Below are positions 13,541 through 21,905 of a DNA stretch of 25,060 bases, piece after piece (position 1 is the stretch's first letter; the number at the start of each line of letters is the position of its first letter). The translations under genes were made by a program, and so were the position numbers. Source of the DNA: a virus; the IMG/VR virus record IMGVR_UViG_3300032116_015969, positions 1 to 25,060 of that record; one strand, given 5' to 3'. The notes beneath the pieces were generated by a model. That model made no database searches and was not told the DNA's origin. It saw only the letters and a list, made by a program, of their open reading frames with translations.

Positions 13541-13541
13541 A

Positions 13542-14264
13542 ATGGATACTAAACAAAAGTTTTTGATCGTATCGCCAACCAGAGAAAAAACACTAGAAGA
13601 TTTTTATGAAAATACATTATTAGGCAAATCACTTAAATTAAAAATGCCGTTTGATATAGAATTATGTATCTTCTTAGATAATAAAAAAGGATTATGTGAA
13701 TGTAATAATCTAGCAATAGAAAAATTGTCAGTACAAGATCCAAAAATAGTTGTTTTTGTACATGATGATGTTGCTATATATGATTACTATTGGCCATTAC
13801 GTGTATTTGAGGCTTTAAAAAAGTTTGACATAGTGGGTGTAGCGGGAAACGCTAGACATGAAATTAACTATCCAAATTGGGCCTTTAAGGCTGTAGAGAA
13901 CGATAGATTTGTGTGGGATGACGATGAGTTTCTAGCAGGTAGTGTATTGCATGGAGTTAGTTGGCCAGCAGAAATATTCTCATATTTTGGAGAATACGAA
14001 AAACAAGTAGTAAATTTAGACGGACTGTTCATTGCTACTACAAGTAGTCTATTACTAGAAAAAAATTTACGGTTTGATGAACTATTTGATTTTCACTTTT
14101 ATGATGCAGATTTTTGCAAAACTGCTGTGACAAAAGGATGCAATTTAGGAACTTTTTCATTGTCTGTAATGCACGAATTAAAAGAAGGCAATAATTTTAT
14201 GTCAAAAGAATACTATGATGCTTACGTAAAATTTGTTAAAAAATGGAGAAATTATGAATATTGA
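13542..14264 (+). CDS. GT2-like (StrF-type) glycosyltransferase
   Basis: A 240-aa protein starting [32 protein letters not shown] (His74, Asp75, Asp76) is the nucleotide-sugar/metal-binding DxD-like site. [13 protein letters not shown], then [19 protein letters not shown], is the acceptor-side block typical of the StrF-like GT2 family (PF13712). It should transfer a sugar from a nucleotide donor, perhaps onto virion protein, DNA or host glycan; the target is unknown. It starts one base after the SOD stop and overlaps the ErpA-type gene by 11 bases, so the three are probably cotranslated. Confidence 0.75.
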   Translation: MDTKQKFLIVSPTREKTLEDFYENTLLGKSLKLKMPFDIELCIFLDNKKGLCECNNLAIEKLSVQDPKIVVFVHDDVAIYDYYWPLRVFEALKKFDIVGVAGNARHEINYPNWAFKAVENDRFVWDDDEFLAGSVLHGVSWPAEIFSYFGEYEKQVVNLDGLFIATTSSLLLEKNLRFDELFDFHFYDADFCKTAVTKGCNLGTFSLSVMHELKEGNNFMSKEYYDAYVKFVKKWRNYEY

Positions 14265-14583
14265 AATAACTGAAAATGCAGTTAAAAAATTAACCGAGGT
14301 AATTGCTGAAGAAAATGATCCTAATTTAAAACTACGCATATTTGTCCAAGGTGGCGGATGTTCAGGGATGCAGTATGGCTTCACTTTTGATACAGAGACA
14401 AATGAAGATGACTGGAGTGTTCCTGCAGGATCGCTAAGTGTCCTAATTGACAATATTTCTGCTCAATATTTAGAAGGAGCGGAAGTTGACTATGCTGAAG
14501 ATATCTACGGATCAAGCTTTAAAATCAAAAATCCCAATGCTCAGACTTCTTGTGGGTGCGGATCCAGCTTCAATCCTTATTGA
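14254..14583 (+). CDS. A-type Fe-S carrier (ErpA/IscA/HesB family)
   Basis: A 109-aa protein starting [20 protein letters not shown]; a TTG 21 bases earlier is possible but the ATG has GGAGA upstream. The three conserved cysteines are Cys36 ([11 protein letters not shown]), Cys100 and Cys102 (SCGCGSSF), with the family's usual spacing. These proteins bind and deliver Fe-S clusters to apo-enzymes. Family lengths are about 107-120 aa, so this one is complete. A phage copy may help mature Fe-S enzymes during infection. Related HesB-type genes have been seen in other aquatic phages (from memory). The start lies inside the glycosyltransferase gene. Confidence 0.9.
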   Translation: MNIEITENAVKKLTEVIAEENDPNLKLRIFVQGGGCSGMQYGFTFDTETNEDDWSVPAGSLSVLIDNISAQYLEGAEVDYAEDIYGSSFKIKNPNAQTSCGCGSSFNPY

Positions 14584-14589
14584 TAAATA
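14582..14589 (+). promoter_or_regulatory. T4-type late promoter (GATAAATA) before fibre gene
   Basis: GATAAATA lies 17 bases before the ATG at 14607 and overlaps the ErpA stop codon. GAGGGATAA between the two supplies the ribosome site. A second GATAAATA (14600-14607) contains the first base of the start codon and is too close to act. Confidence 0.55.
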
Positions 14590-14606
14590 CTAGATGAGGG
14601 ATAAAT

Positions 14607-17048
14607 ATGCCTATACCAGGACAAGCTAATATAAACATAGGCGCAGAAAATGAAGCAGCTAATTCAGATTCGCTTTTTACTGCGTTTAACAAGACACAAA
14701 ACAATTTTACAACACTGTTTTCACAGTCTAGTCAGTACACCAATTTTGTTGGGTCTACCGGAATACTTGCAAATTCAGATAGTGCAAATAAAACAGTAAC
14801 AGTAACTAATACTGGTGTTACAAGACTTAACGCCGGAACTGGAATCACATTATCTGGTGCTAACGGTAACGTGATAATTTCAGTTTCTGGATATAGCAAT
14901 GGCACCTTAGTAGCTGGTGTAACCAATGTAGGTATTTTTAGTACTACCCTAAGAGTTACAAATAGTCCTATAGTAAGTCAAGGAAATATGACAGTTGACT
15001 TACCTATTATAGATGGATTATCCCCAGGAACATATCAAAATCCGCTTGTTGCAATTGATTCATACGGTAGAATAACTTCAGCACAAAACACATACTCTTA
15101 TGGCACAGTTACAAGTGTTGCTATTGCAAACGGTAGCGGCATATCAGTAAGTGGAGGACCAATTACAAGTGCAGGAACAATAACATTAACCAACACAGGT
15201 GTTACTAAAGTAAGTGCAGGTCCTGGCATATTAGTAAATCAAGAAACCGGTGAAGTAACGATATCAGCAAATCTTTCACAATTTGTAGGTACTGTATCAC
15301 GTGTAACAGTAACAAGTAACAGCTTGTTTATATCCAATCCTACTATAACTACAGCAGGAAACATAGCTATTGATTTACCTAATAGTATTAGTATATCAGG
15401 AAATATAACAAACTTTGGTAATACATCAACATACGGAAACATATGGGCAAACAGAAACTTTGAAGCGAATGGCAATATTACAGCTAATGGTAATATTGTC
15501 CTGTCAGCACCTAGTAAGCTGAGGATAGCAGGAGGAACAAATGGTTATGTTTTATCGACTGACGGTGCAGGTAATTTAACTTGGACCGCTCAAACAGGAG
15601 GCGGTGGAGGCAATGGATCTCCTGGTGGTTCAAACACTCAAGTTCAATTTAATAACGCAGGTGCGTTTGGAGGAAGTAGCGGTTTTACATTTAACAATGT
15701 AACCGGAGTGCTTACAGCTCCAAATATTGCAGGGAATGGAAGTGCAATATTCAGTATTACTGGAGCAAATGTGACTGGATCAGTGCCACTAGCCAATGTG
15801 GTAACCGCTACAGCACAGCCCAATATTACTAGTTTAGGAAACCTAACAACATTGTGCGTGGCAGGAAATATAACTTCGGCTAATCTATCAGTTACTGGTG
15901 TAGTCAATGCAGCTACAATTATATCAACTACTGCACCAAATAATACAAGCAACACGCAAGTGGCTACTACAGCATTCGTTCAAAATGCTGTTTCAGGAAT
16001 TATATCTGGAAGTGGTTATGCTCCTATAAACAGTCCTAATTTTATAGGCACACCACAAGCGCCAACTATTGATACCACTGTTACGGGAAGCAATGCATTA
16101 GCAACAACTAACTATGTTAAAAACTCACTATCAAGTTACGCACCTCTAGCCAGTCCAACATTTACAGGTACTCCTCAAGCACCTACTATTGGTCAAACAG
16201 TAGTAGGAAGTAATGCATTAGCAACAACAGCTTATGTAAAAAGTGCGGTTAGTGCAATAGCAACTGGAATAACAACAATTAACGCAGATTTACCATTAAG
16301 TGTGACAACACCTTCTACTGGAACAGCTAACTTATCAATTAATCTTTCAAGTTATGCTCTACTTGCTAGTCCAGCATTTACAGGAACACCTACTGCACCT
16401 ACTCAGTTACAAACAGTAAACAATAACACAATAGCTACTACATCCTATGTAAGAAGTGCAATCTCAGTGATAGGTTCAGGCACATTCGTAACAGGGATGA
16501 TTATGATGTGGAACGGTTCAGTTGCACCTTCTGGTTGGGCATTATGTAATGGTCAAAATGGTACGCCAGATTTGAGAGATCGCTTTGTAGTTGGTTCAGG
16601 AACTTCTTACAATTTAGGATCTGTAGGAGGAAGTAAAGATGCTGTAATAGTAAGGCACAATCATACAGCTACATCAACTTCTACATCTACATTTAGCGGC
16701 ACTTCATTAGCAAATCACACACATAGCGTAAATGAGGGTAATGGGCACGACCATGCTACTCATGCTAAAGGTACATTTGGTGGTTCTCCTTATTCATATT
16801 TTTCTAATGATAATAATGGTTTTTCACAGGGTGGAGGGGCAGCGAACTTTGGATTTTCAGGTACTCCCGACACGCAGATAAGAACCTCAACGGAAGGTGT
16901 TGGGATAACTATAAATGCAGCTTCAGCTGGCACTCCGTCTGGCATAGTAACTACAACTACCAGCACTACTACAGCAAATGAGGGTGAAACTGGTACAAAT
17001 AAGAACTTGCCACCATATTATGCACTAGCATTTATAATGAAGCTATAA
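14607..17048 (+). CDS. Tail fibre protein with C-terminal tail-collar domain
   Basis: An 813-aa protein starting MPIPGQANINIGAENEAANS. The first 450 residues are Ser/Thr/Gly/Asn-rich beta repeats typical of fibre shafts (for example GSPGGSNTQVQFNNAGAFGG). Three repeats of the form SPxFTGTPxAPT...ATTxYV follow at about 474-620, a signature of phage fibres. The C-terminal part (about 628-813) is a tail-collar domain: GMIMMWNGSVAPSGWALCNG, DLRDRFVVGSG, VIVRHNHTATST, ANHTHSV, and the terminal NKNLPPYYALAFIMKL. The protein probably sits at the fibre or baseplate tip and contacts the host surface. Repeated histidines (HNH, HTH, GHDHATH) could bind metal, as in T4 gp37-type tips (inference). Confidence 0.88.
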   Translation: MPIPGQANINIGAENEAANSDSLFTAFNKTQNNFTTLFSQSSQYTNFVGSTGILANSDSANKTVTVTNTGVTRLNAGTGITLSGANGNVIISVSGYSNGTLVAGVTNVGIFSTTLRVTNSPIVSQGNMTVDLPIIDGLSPGTYQNPLVAIDSYGRITSAQNTYSYGTVTSVAIANGSGISVSGGPITSAGTITLTNTGVTKVSAGPGILVNQETGEVTISANLSQFVGTVSRVTVTSNSLFISNPTITTAGNIAIDLPNSISISGNITNFGNTSTYGNIWANRNFEANGNITANGNIVLSAPSKLRIAGGTNGYVLSTDGAGNLTWTAQTGGGGGNGSPGGSNTQVQFNNAGAFGGSSGFTFNNVTGVLTAPNIAGNGSAIFSITGANVTGSVPLANVVTATAQPNITSLGNLTTLCVAGNITSANLSVTGVVNAATIISTTAPNNTSNTQVATTAFVQNAVSGIISGSGYAPINSPNFIGTPQAPTIDTTVTGSNALATTNYVKNSLSSYAPLASPTFTGTPQAPTIGQTVVGSNALATTAYVKSAVSAIATGITTINADLPLSVTTPSTGTANLSINLSSYALLASPAFTGTPTAPTQLQTVNNNTIATTSYVRSAISVIGSGTFVTGMIMMWNGSVAPSGWALCNGQNGTPDLRDRFVVGSGTSYNLGSVGGSKDAVIVRHNHTATSTSTSTFSGTSLANHTHSVNEGNGHDHATHAKGTFGGSPYSYFSNDNNGFSQGGGAANFGFSGTPDTQIRTSTEGVGITINAASAGTPSGIVTTTTSTTTANEGETGTNKNLPPYYALAFIMKL

Positions 17049-17065
17049 AATTTTTAGCCATTTTT

Positions 17066-17073
17066 GCTAAATA
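17066..17073 (+). promoter_or_regulatory. Weak late-promoter-like box (GCTAAATA) and strong ribosome site
   Basis: GCTAAATA lies 23 bases before the ATG at 17097. It is a one-base variant of NATAAATA and may be a weak late promoter. TTTAGC at 17053-17058 and GCTAAA at 17066-17071 can also pair as a small hairpin after the previous gene. AAGGAG (17081-17086) is a consensus ribosome site with 10-base spacing for the next gene. Confidence 0.35.
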
Positions 17074-17096
17074 CATTATAAAGGAGCAAAATAAAA

Positions 17097-20000
17097 ATGG
17101 CTACACCAATAATTGACCCAAGTTCAGACCCTAGTCTTACCCTATACGGTAACGTCCCTACAGGTACATACATTGTGGGGAACACTACTATTAATGTAAC
17201 TAATATTGAAGAAATTACACAACAACAAATATTCAATACAAGTTATAATAACACAGCAGGCGGAACTAACAGCACTGTTCAATTCAATGTTAATAATCAA
17301 CTAGTAGGAGATGCTGGTCTTACGTATGATCCCAATTCAGACACCCTAACTGTAGCAGGTTCGGTAGTCACTGGATTTGTAGTAGGAAGCGGAGCTCAGT
17401 TATCTAATATTCAAGCAGCAAATATTGTTGGAGCAGTCCCGACTGCTTCATTTGCATCAGTATCTGGTACTGTCAGTAACAGTTTGCAACCAAATATTAC
17501 TACAGTTGGAACACTATTAGGATTAAATGTATTAGGTAACGCTGCTGTTTCTGCTCTACAAACAAATCAAATTCAATATGCAAATGGTGAGCCTTGGGTT
17601 TTTGATGTAGGTACTGGCAACTTAAGATTTCAAGGTAGTTTAATTTATAGTGATTCCAATTCTACAATTACAATAAGTCCTAGCTATCAAGAAAATGTAT
17701 ACTCAAGTATAACTATTCCTAGTGACACAGATGCATCAGGTAATGTACTATCTATCGTAAATGAAATTAATGGTGTAACGATAACAACGGGTGATGGAAC
17801 GAACCTTTACAATTTTAATTTAAGCAATGTAGGAACTTTTACGATTCCGGGTGACATTGTAGTTTCAAATGTGCCGTTAAATATTTCTACTGATACAGCT
17901 AATTCTATTACTATAGAAACAAATAATGGAAATGCTAACAGTGTGTCAATTAATCTAAATGATGATAATAATGTTGAAATATACACCGACGCTGGAAATT
18001 ATATTTGGGTATTTGATAATACCGGTAACGTAACACTTCCATCAGGCAATCCAACTATCATAGGTGGAGGAAATGCAGGTGTTGATTCTCAAGGCACTTT
18101 GTCATTGATTCCTGATAGTGCCGCGGTAGCAAATGATCAATTTGTCATAGTTGATCCGGTTAGTAATAATGCAGTTCATTTACGTGCAGGTGGAACAGCA
18201 GATGCATCTAACTCTGATTTAATCCTAGGTGGAGCAAATACTTTTGTTAAAACATCTGATACGACAGGCAATGTAACAGTTTCAACTAAAGATGGGTTAG
18301 GAAACATGTTCGCATTTGTGTTTAGCGACACAGGTGTTGAGATACCAGGTCAAGTAAGTGCGACAGGAAATATATTTGGTGCACTATTATCGGTAAGCGG
18401 TAATCTTACAGGTGCAAATATTGGTTCACCTGGTAATATGAGTATTGCTGGAAACATTACTGCTAATAATGTAAGCTTAGTAGGTAATATTACTGCTGAT
18501 TACTTTAATGGTGACGGAAGTAATTTAACTAATTTACCTTCACAATTAGGTAACTTCCAAATTAGTTCAAACATATTAAGTGTCTTTAATAATACTAATA
18601 ATATAAACATACAAACAGCATCAGCAAATGCTGTTACGCCAAACGGTCAAGATATTAACTTGTCTGCAGCAAATGGTTTTGATACAGGTATAGGCGGTGA
18701 GATTAATATTACTGCCGGTAATGGAGGTGCTAATGGCACTGGTCAAGGTGGTGCTGTATCAATAACCGCAGGTAATGGTACTGTTGATAGTTTAGCAGGA
18801 AGTATTACGTTAACTGCTGGACAGAATGATGGTACAGGTGATGCCGGTTCAATTACATTGTATGCAGGAGTCGCTGAAGATGGCGACGGTGGAGATATAA
18901 TTATCTCTGGTGCAGGTAGTAATAACGGTGTAGGTGGTGACGTAACTATCTCTGCTGGAGTGTCCAACACCGCAGCAAACGGTGTTATTACACTCACCAC
19001 TGATAGTACTGAAAGTTATGTGTTTAGTGGAACAGTTTTAGAATTACCAAATAGTGATAGTCCTGCAATACAAGTGGCAAACGAATATCCAGTTTTAGTA
19101 GCTTATGGTTCTAATAGTCACGGAGGTCCTGAACTTAGTTGGATGGATACAGATGACCCTGCAAATATGTCAGGAGATGTAACTGTAGTAAGAAATACAA
19201 TGTATTTTAATGACACAGAATTCTATGTAGGATTTAATGAGAACAATAACACTAGTCCAACATTTACAGGTGCATTTACGATTGATGCAAGTGATGGATT
19301 AACAACAGCACCGGCAAATCTAAGTGTTGTTGGTTCAGTATTCACTGGAACAATTGCAGTAGGATCAGACAGTAATATTTCTGGAGCTAATGTAATTTCT
19401 GCTAACACATTCCAAGGTAATATAACTGCTTTAGGAAACGTTGAAGGTAACATTGTCGTAGGAAATTACTTATATGGTGATGGTTCAAACATCAACAATG
19501 TTACAAGTACAGGGTTTGCTAATGGTAATAGTAACATTGGTATCATAAACAATGCTAATATCAATTTCTCATCAGCAGGTGTTGCGAATGTAGTAGTTAT
19601 CACTGATGCTGGAGCAAACGTAAATGGCTATGTTGACGCAAATTATTTTGTAGGTGATGGTGCTAACTTAACTGGAATAGATAATCTAGAAAATGGCAAT
19701 AGTAATGTTGTAATAACTGCTAATGGAAACATTACATTAACTGCAACAAGTAACGCAACAATGGTTGTCACTGATACAGGTGCTAATGTCACTGGATACG
19801 TAGATGCTACATACTTTGTAGGCGATGGTGCTAACTTAACCAATATAGTTCTATCAGGAATAGAAAATGGTAATAGTAATGTATCTATAATTGCTAACGC
19901 AGAAATAACTTTTAGTGCTGCAGGTAATGCTAACGTAGTAGTTATAACTGATCTTGGAGCAAACGTAGATGGTTATGTTGATGCAACTTACTTTGTAGGT

Positions 20001-20396
20001 GACGGTGCTAACATTACTGGTATCACCCTTGCAAACTTAGATAATGGAAATAGTAACATTGTAATTACTGCTAACGCAAACATTACTTTCACAAGTAGTG
20101 CAAATGCGATAATGACTATTACAGATACTGGTGCTAATGTAACTGGTTACGCAAACATAACTGCAAATGCAAACGTTGGTAATCTTGGTACTGGTGGACT
20201 TATTAGTGCTACTGGTAATATCACTGGTGCAACAGTTGCAGCTACAGTAGCACATAAATTACCAGTTTATGCTGATACTACTGCAAGAGATGCAGGGGTA
20301 ACTAGTCCAACCGCAGGTATGATGATATGGTTAACATCAGGCGCTAACGTTCAAGTATACACAGGTAGCGTTTGGGCTAATTTACAACCAACTTAA
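17097..20396 (+). CDS. Long repetitive fibre-like virion protein
   Basis: A 1099-aa protein starting MATPIIDPSSDPSLTLYGNV. It is built from Asn/Gly/Val/Thr-rich beta repeats, including NAAVSALQTNQIQYANGEPW near residue 150 and Gly-rich blocks such as GGEINITAGNGGANGTGQGG around residues 530-550. Four related units of about 57-59 residues lie near the C-terminus. It ends with HKLPVYADTTARDAG, AGMMIWLTSGANVQVYTGSVW and ANLQPT, a tip segment common at the ends of aquatic-phage fibres. It has no Cys- or His-rich tip and no enzyme motif. It probably forms a trimeric fibre or whisker; exact location on the virion is unknown. A strong terminator follows. Confidence 0.8.
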   Translation: MATPIIDPSSDPSLTLYGNVPTGTYIVGNTTINVTNIEEITQQQIFNTSYNNTAGGTNSTVQFNVNNQLVGDAGLTYDPNSDTLTVAGSVVTGFVVGSGAQLSNIQAANIVGAVPTASFASVSGTVSNSLQPNITTVGTLLGLNVLGNAAVSALQTNQIQYANGEPWVFDVGTGNLRFQGSLIYSDSNSTITISPSYQENVYSSITIPSDTDASGNVLSIVNEINGVTITTGDGTNLYNFNLSNVGTFTIPGDIVVSNVPLNISTDTANSITIETNNGNANSVSINLNDDNNVEIYTDAGNYIWVFDNTGNVTLPSGNPTIIGGGNAGVDSQGTLSLIPDSAAVANDQFVIVDPVSNNAVHLRAGGTADASNSDLILGGANTFVKTSDTTGNVTVSTKDGLGNMFAFVFSDTGVEIPGQVSATGNIFGALLSVSGNLTGANIGSPGNMSIAGNITANNVSLVGNITADYFNGDGSNLTNLPSQLGNFQISSNILSVFNNTNNINIQTASANAVTPNGQDINLSAANGFDTGIGGEINITAGNGGANGTGQGGAVSITAGNGTVDSLAGSITLTAGQNDGTGDAGSITLYAGVAEDGDGGDIIISGAGSNNGVGGDVTISAGVSNTAANGVITLTTDSTESYVFSGTVLELPNSDSPAIQVANEYPVLVAYGSNSHGGPELSWMDTDDPANMSGDVTVVRNTMYFNDTEFYVGFNENNNTSPTFTGAFTIDASDGLTTAPANLSVVGSVFTGTIAVGSDSNISGANVISANTFQGNITALGNVEGNIVVGNYLYGDGSNINNVTSTGFANGNSNIGIINNANINFSSAGVANVVVITDAGANVNGYVDANYFVGDGANLTGIDNLENGNSNVVITANGNITLTATSNATMVVTDTGANVTGYVDATYFVGDGANLTNIVLSGIENGNSNVSIIANAEITFSAAGNANVVVITDLGANVDGYVDATYFVGDGANITGITLANLDNGNSNIVITANANITFTSSANAIMTITDTGANVTGYANITANANVGNLGTGGLISATGNITGATVAATVAHKLPVYADTTARDAGVTSPTAGMMIWLTSGANVQVYTGSVWANLQPT
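19521..20155 (+). repeat. Four ~57-59-residue repeats in the fibre gene
   Basis: Units begin with (E/D/A)NGNSN and contain ANVxGYVDAxYFVGDGANxT; the fourth unit diverges after GYA. Unit starts fall near 19521, 19691, 19866 and 20043, about 170-177 bases apart. Two shorter relatives of the YFxGDGSNLTN block occur earlier (near 18500 and 19470). The copies share long stretches at DNA level, which suggests expansion by unequal recombination. Confidence 0.8.
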
Positions 20397-20414
20397 TGTA
20401 ATATTTCATGAAGT

Positions 20415-20440
20415 AAAAAAGCCCCTTACGGGGCTTTTTT
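20415..20440. terminator. Strong bidirectional intrinsic terminator
   Basis: A perfect stem AAAAAAGCCCC / GGGGCTTTTTT with a TTAC loop at 20426-20429. The GC core flanked by A6 and T6 works on both strands. It closes the + strand structural region and also the - strand operon, whose last gene ends at 20439 within the T tract. Confidence 0.95.
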
Positions 20441-20663
20441 ATTTTCCTTTTAACTGTCTTAACATAAAGTCTGCGTACTTACTATCACACATTGTAACTA
20501 CATCAGAAAAGGGCCATTCAAGAAAAAAAGGGCACCCATCTTTCCATTTAAATTTTTCTTTAAAAAATTTAAATTCTTCTAGATCCTCTCGCTTTGAAGG
20601 ATCAAAATATCGTCTGCGTTGTGCAAATCTATGTAAGATGGTTATACTATCGTAAGAATTCAT
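20439..20663 (-). CDS. Small basic hypothetical protein
   Basis: A 74-aa protein starting MNSYDSITILHRFAQRRRYF, with many Arg, Lys, Phe and Trp residues (FKFFKEKFKWKDGCPFFLEW). It has no membrane span. The start codon directly follows the stop of the previous gene (TAAATG), indicating coupled translation. It is the last gene of the - strand operon, and its stop codon lies at the edge of the terminator. Family not recognised. Confidence 0.6.
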   Translation of the reverse strand: MNSYDSITILHRFAQRRRYFDPSKREDLEEFKFFKEKFKWKDGCPFFLEWPFSDVVTMCDSKYADFMLRQLKGK

Positions 20664-20852
20664 TTAAGTGCGTTCCAATGCTACAGCTTCTAGAATCAAT
20701 TCTTGTACCTCCTTAATATCGTTACAAAGAATTTTTACGCCACACCAATCATCATTATCATCACGACCATTCATTTCAAATAAGAAACCATTGTCGTACA
20801 TACGAATGGTCATGTCATCATCTACTTTAGTTAGTTTATCAGAGATTTTCAT
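20664..20852 (-). CDS. Small acidic hypothetical protein
   Basis: A 62-aa protein starting MKISDKLTKVDDDMTIRMYD. ATG 20852 is chosen because it has AAAGGAAAG at good distance; an upstream start would add MFNFYKGKK. The sequence alternates charged and hydrophobic residues (MYDNGFLFEMNGRDDNDDWC and KEVQELILEAVALERT), suggesting a beta hairpin followed by a helix. Function unknown. It is coupled to the downstream 74-aa gene and begins 19 bases after the 2OG-oxygenase-like gene ends. Confidence 0.6.
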   Translation of the reverse strand: MKISDKLTKVDDDMTIRMYDNGFLFEMNGRDDNDDWCGVKILCNDIKEVQELILEAVALERT

Positions 20853-20871
20853 TTTCTTTCCTTTATAAAAA

Positions 20872-21429
20872 TTAAACAATAATATTTTTAAATCTACTTA
20901 CAGCATCGTTCCATTTAAGTTTTTCCATAATAACACCGTCTAATAGAACATAACTTACACACCATCTCCCAATGTCAGTTGGGTTTATTACACCATGCGG
21001 AATAGCTGCATTAATGATAGAAGGTTTTTGAATTCTATCTGAAAAGATTTTATCACAATCTTCTAAATTATACAATACATATGGTGTGCCTATAGGAGTT
21101 AGTTGCTTGTTTAATGGCTTGTTTGGGTCTTTTACTTTATACCAAATCATTTCACTATCAGTAGCACCATAAATCCAATTCATTTTTGTGATTTCATCAC
21201 CATAAACATCTATATGAATGGGTAATTGTCCTTTTGGTGGCGTATAAAACACTTCGCCGTGAGTTACATCAATGTTAAAGTTTGTTTTTAAGTATGATAC
21301 AATAACTGGATCTACTTGAATATCAAAAACAAAAGGATTAGCCAAGTCTTTATAGCTTGATTGAATACTAACAAGTTCTGTAGTATCAAGTTCAAACGGT
21401 ATTTTTAAATGGCGACAAAATTGGTTCAT
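20872..21429 (-). CDS. 2OG-Fe(II) oxygenase-like protein
   Basis: A 185-aa protein starting MNQFCRHLKIPFELDTTELV. The iron-binding triad is suggested by His72 and Asp74 (GQLPIHIDVYG) and the distal His145 (AAIPHGVINP), with Arg155 placed to hold 2-oxoglutarate (DIGRWCVSYVL). Such enzymes hydroxylate protein side chains or small molecules using oxygen, iron and 2-oxoglutarate. The target is unknown. A longer start at 21471 exists, but it would put a terminator-like hairpin (21443-21462) inside the gene, so ATG 21429 is preferred even though its ribosome site is weak. It is one of three HxD...H proteins on this strand. Confidence 0.7.
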   Translation of the reverse strand: MNQFCRHLKIPFELDTTELVSIQSSYKDLANPFVFDIQVDPVIVSYLKTNFNIDVTHGEVFYTPPKGQLPIHIDVYGDEITKMNWIYGATDSEMIWYKVKDPNKPLNKQLTPIGTPYVLYNLEDCDKIFSDRIQKPSIINAAIPHGVINPTDIGRWCVSYVLLDGVIMEKLKWNDAVSRFKNIIV

Positions 21430-21442
21430 ATAATATGGTAAA

Positions 21443-21462
21443 AGGACACCCGAAGGTGTCCT
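21443..21462 (-). terminator. UUCG-tetraloop hairpin, probable terminator
   Basis: Read on the - strand: AGGACACC, TTCG, GGTGTCCT, then TTTTACC. An 8-bp perfect stem closed by a stable C(UUCG)G loop, about 15 bases after the stop of the 111-aa gene at 21477. The T run is short, so readthrough into the oxygenase gene is likely and may be how that gene is expressed. Confidence 0.7.
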
Positions 21463-21476
21463 GTTGTACATGTTTA

Positions 21477-21812
21477 TTATGCTGCGACTTTCGCTTTACC
21501 ACGTTGCTTAATTGCATCAAGGTTTGGCTTTGCTGCTTTTACTTTAACTTCACCCTTAGGAGCTTTCTCACGATCAGCGATTGCATCACCGATCAATGCC
21601 TGATCATCTCCACCCTGATAATCTGCATGTGCTTGCAGATATTTGAGTGCTTCCAGTTTAGTCATTGCACTGGGGAGCTCCATTAGATCAATGCGAGTTG
21701 CACCACCTTTAGTGAATTGTTTTACGCGGCGAATCAAATCGTCAGTAAAACGTACCTTGCTGTTACCGTTGTGAGTTGTGATACCTGCTACTTTAAACAA
21801 TTGCTCAGACAT
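21477..21812 (-). CDS. Conserved-type phage hypothetical protein with own promoter
   Basis: A 111-aa protein starting MSEQLFKVAGITTHNGNSKV, with AAGAGGTAATT before the ATG. The N-terminal half has KVRFTDDLIRRVKQFTKGGA and TRIDLMELPSAMTKLEALKY, a pattern I associate with widespread phage hypotheticals of unknown function. The C-terminal 30 residues are Lys/Ala-rich and probably disordered. It is GC-richer than the oxygenase genes around it. It has a perfect sigma70 promoter embedded in a 14-bp inverted repeat upstream and a UUCG hairpin after it, so it looks like a self-contained transcription unit. Confidence 0.7.
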   Translation of the reverse strand: MSEQLFKVAGITTHNGNSKVRFTDDLIRRVKQFTKGGATRIDLMELPSAMTKLEALKYLQAHADYQGGDDQALIGDAIADREKAPKGEVKVKAAKPNLDAIKQRGKAKVAA

Positions 21813-21847
21813 AATTACCTCTTAAGGTTGTTAATAAAAAGTGTCAT

Positions 21848-21888
21848 TTGACAGTTATTATTATAACTCCGGGCATAATAACTGTCAA
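21848..21888 (-). promoter_or_regulatory. Consensus sigma70 promoter inside a perfect 14-bp inverted repeat
   Basis: On the - strand, TTGACA (21883-21888), a 17-base spacer and TATAAT (21860-21865) are both exact consensus. The left arm TTGACAGTTATTAT (21848-21861) and the right arm ATAATAACTGTCAA (21875-21888) are perfect inverted copies with a 13-base centre. The right arm includes the whole -35 and the left arm reaches the -10. A symmetric repressor bound here would block RNA polymerase. It drives the 111-aa gene. Confidence 0.85.
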
Positions 21889-21905
21889 CCATTCATTTGC
21901 CCGAA

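Noticed and set aside
19521-20155. Possible CRISPR array
   Set aside because: The repeats are long coding units in one frame without spacers of constant length or palindromic repeats.
14732-20255. Several open frames of 60-100 codons antisense to the two fibre genes
   Set aside because: They are mirror frames produced by repeated Gly/Thr/Asn/Val codons; they lack ribosome sites and have repetitive low-complexity products.
21430-21471. Upstream start (MYNRTPSG) for the first oxygenase-like gene
   Set aside because: It would place the UUCG hairpin inside the coding region and has no better ribosome site.
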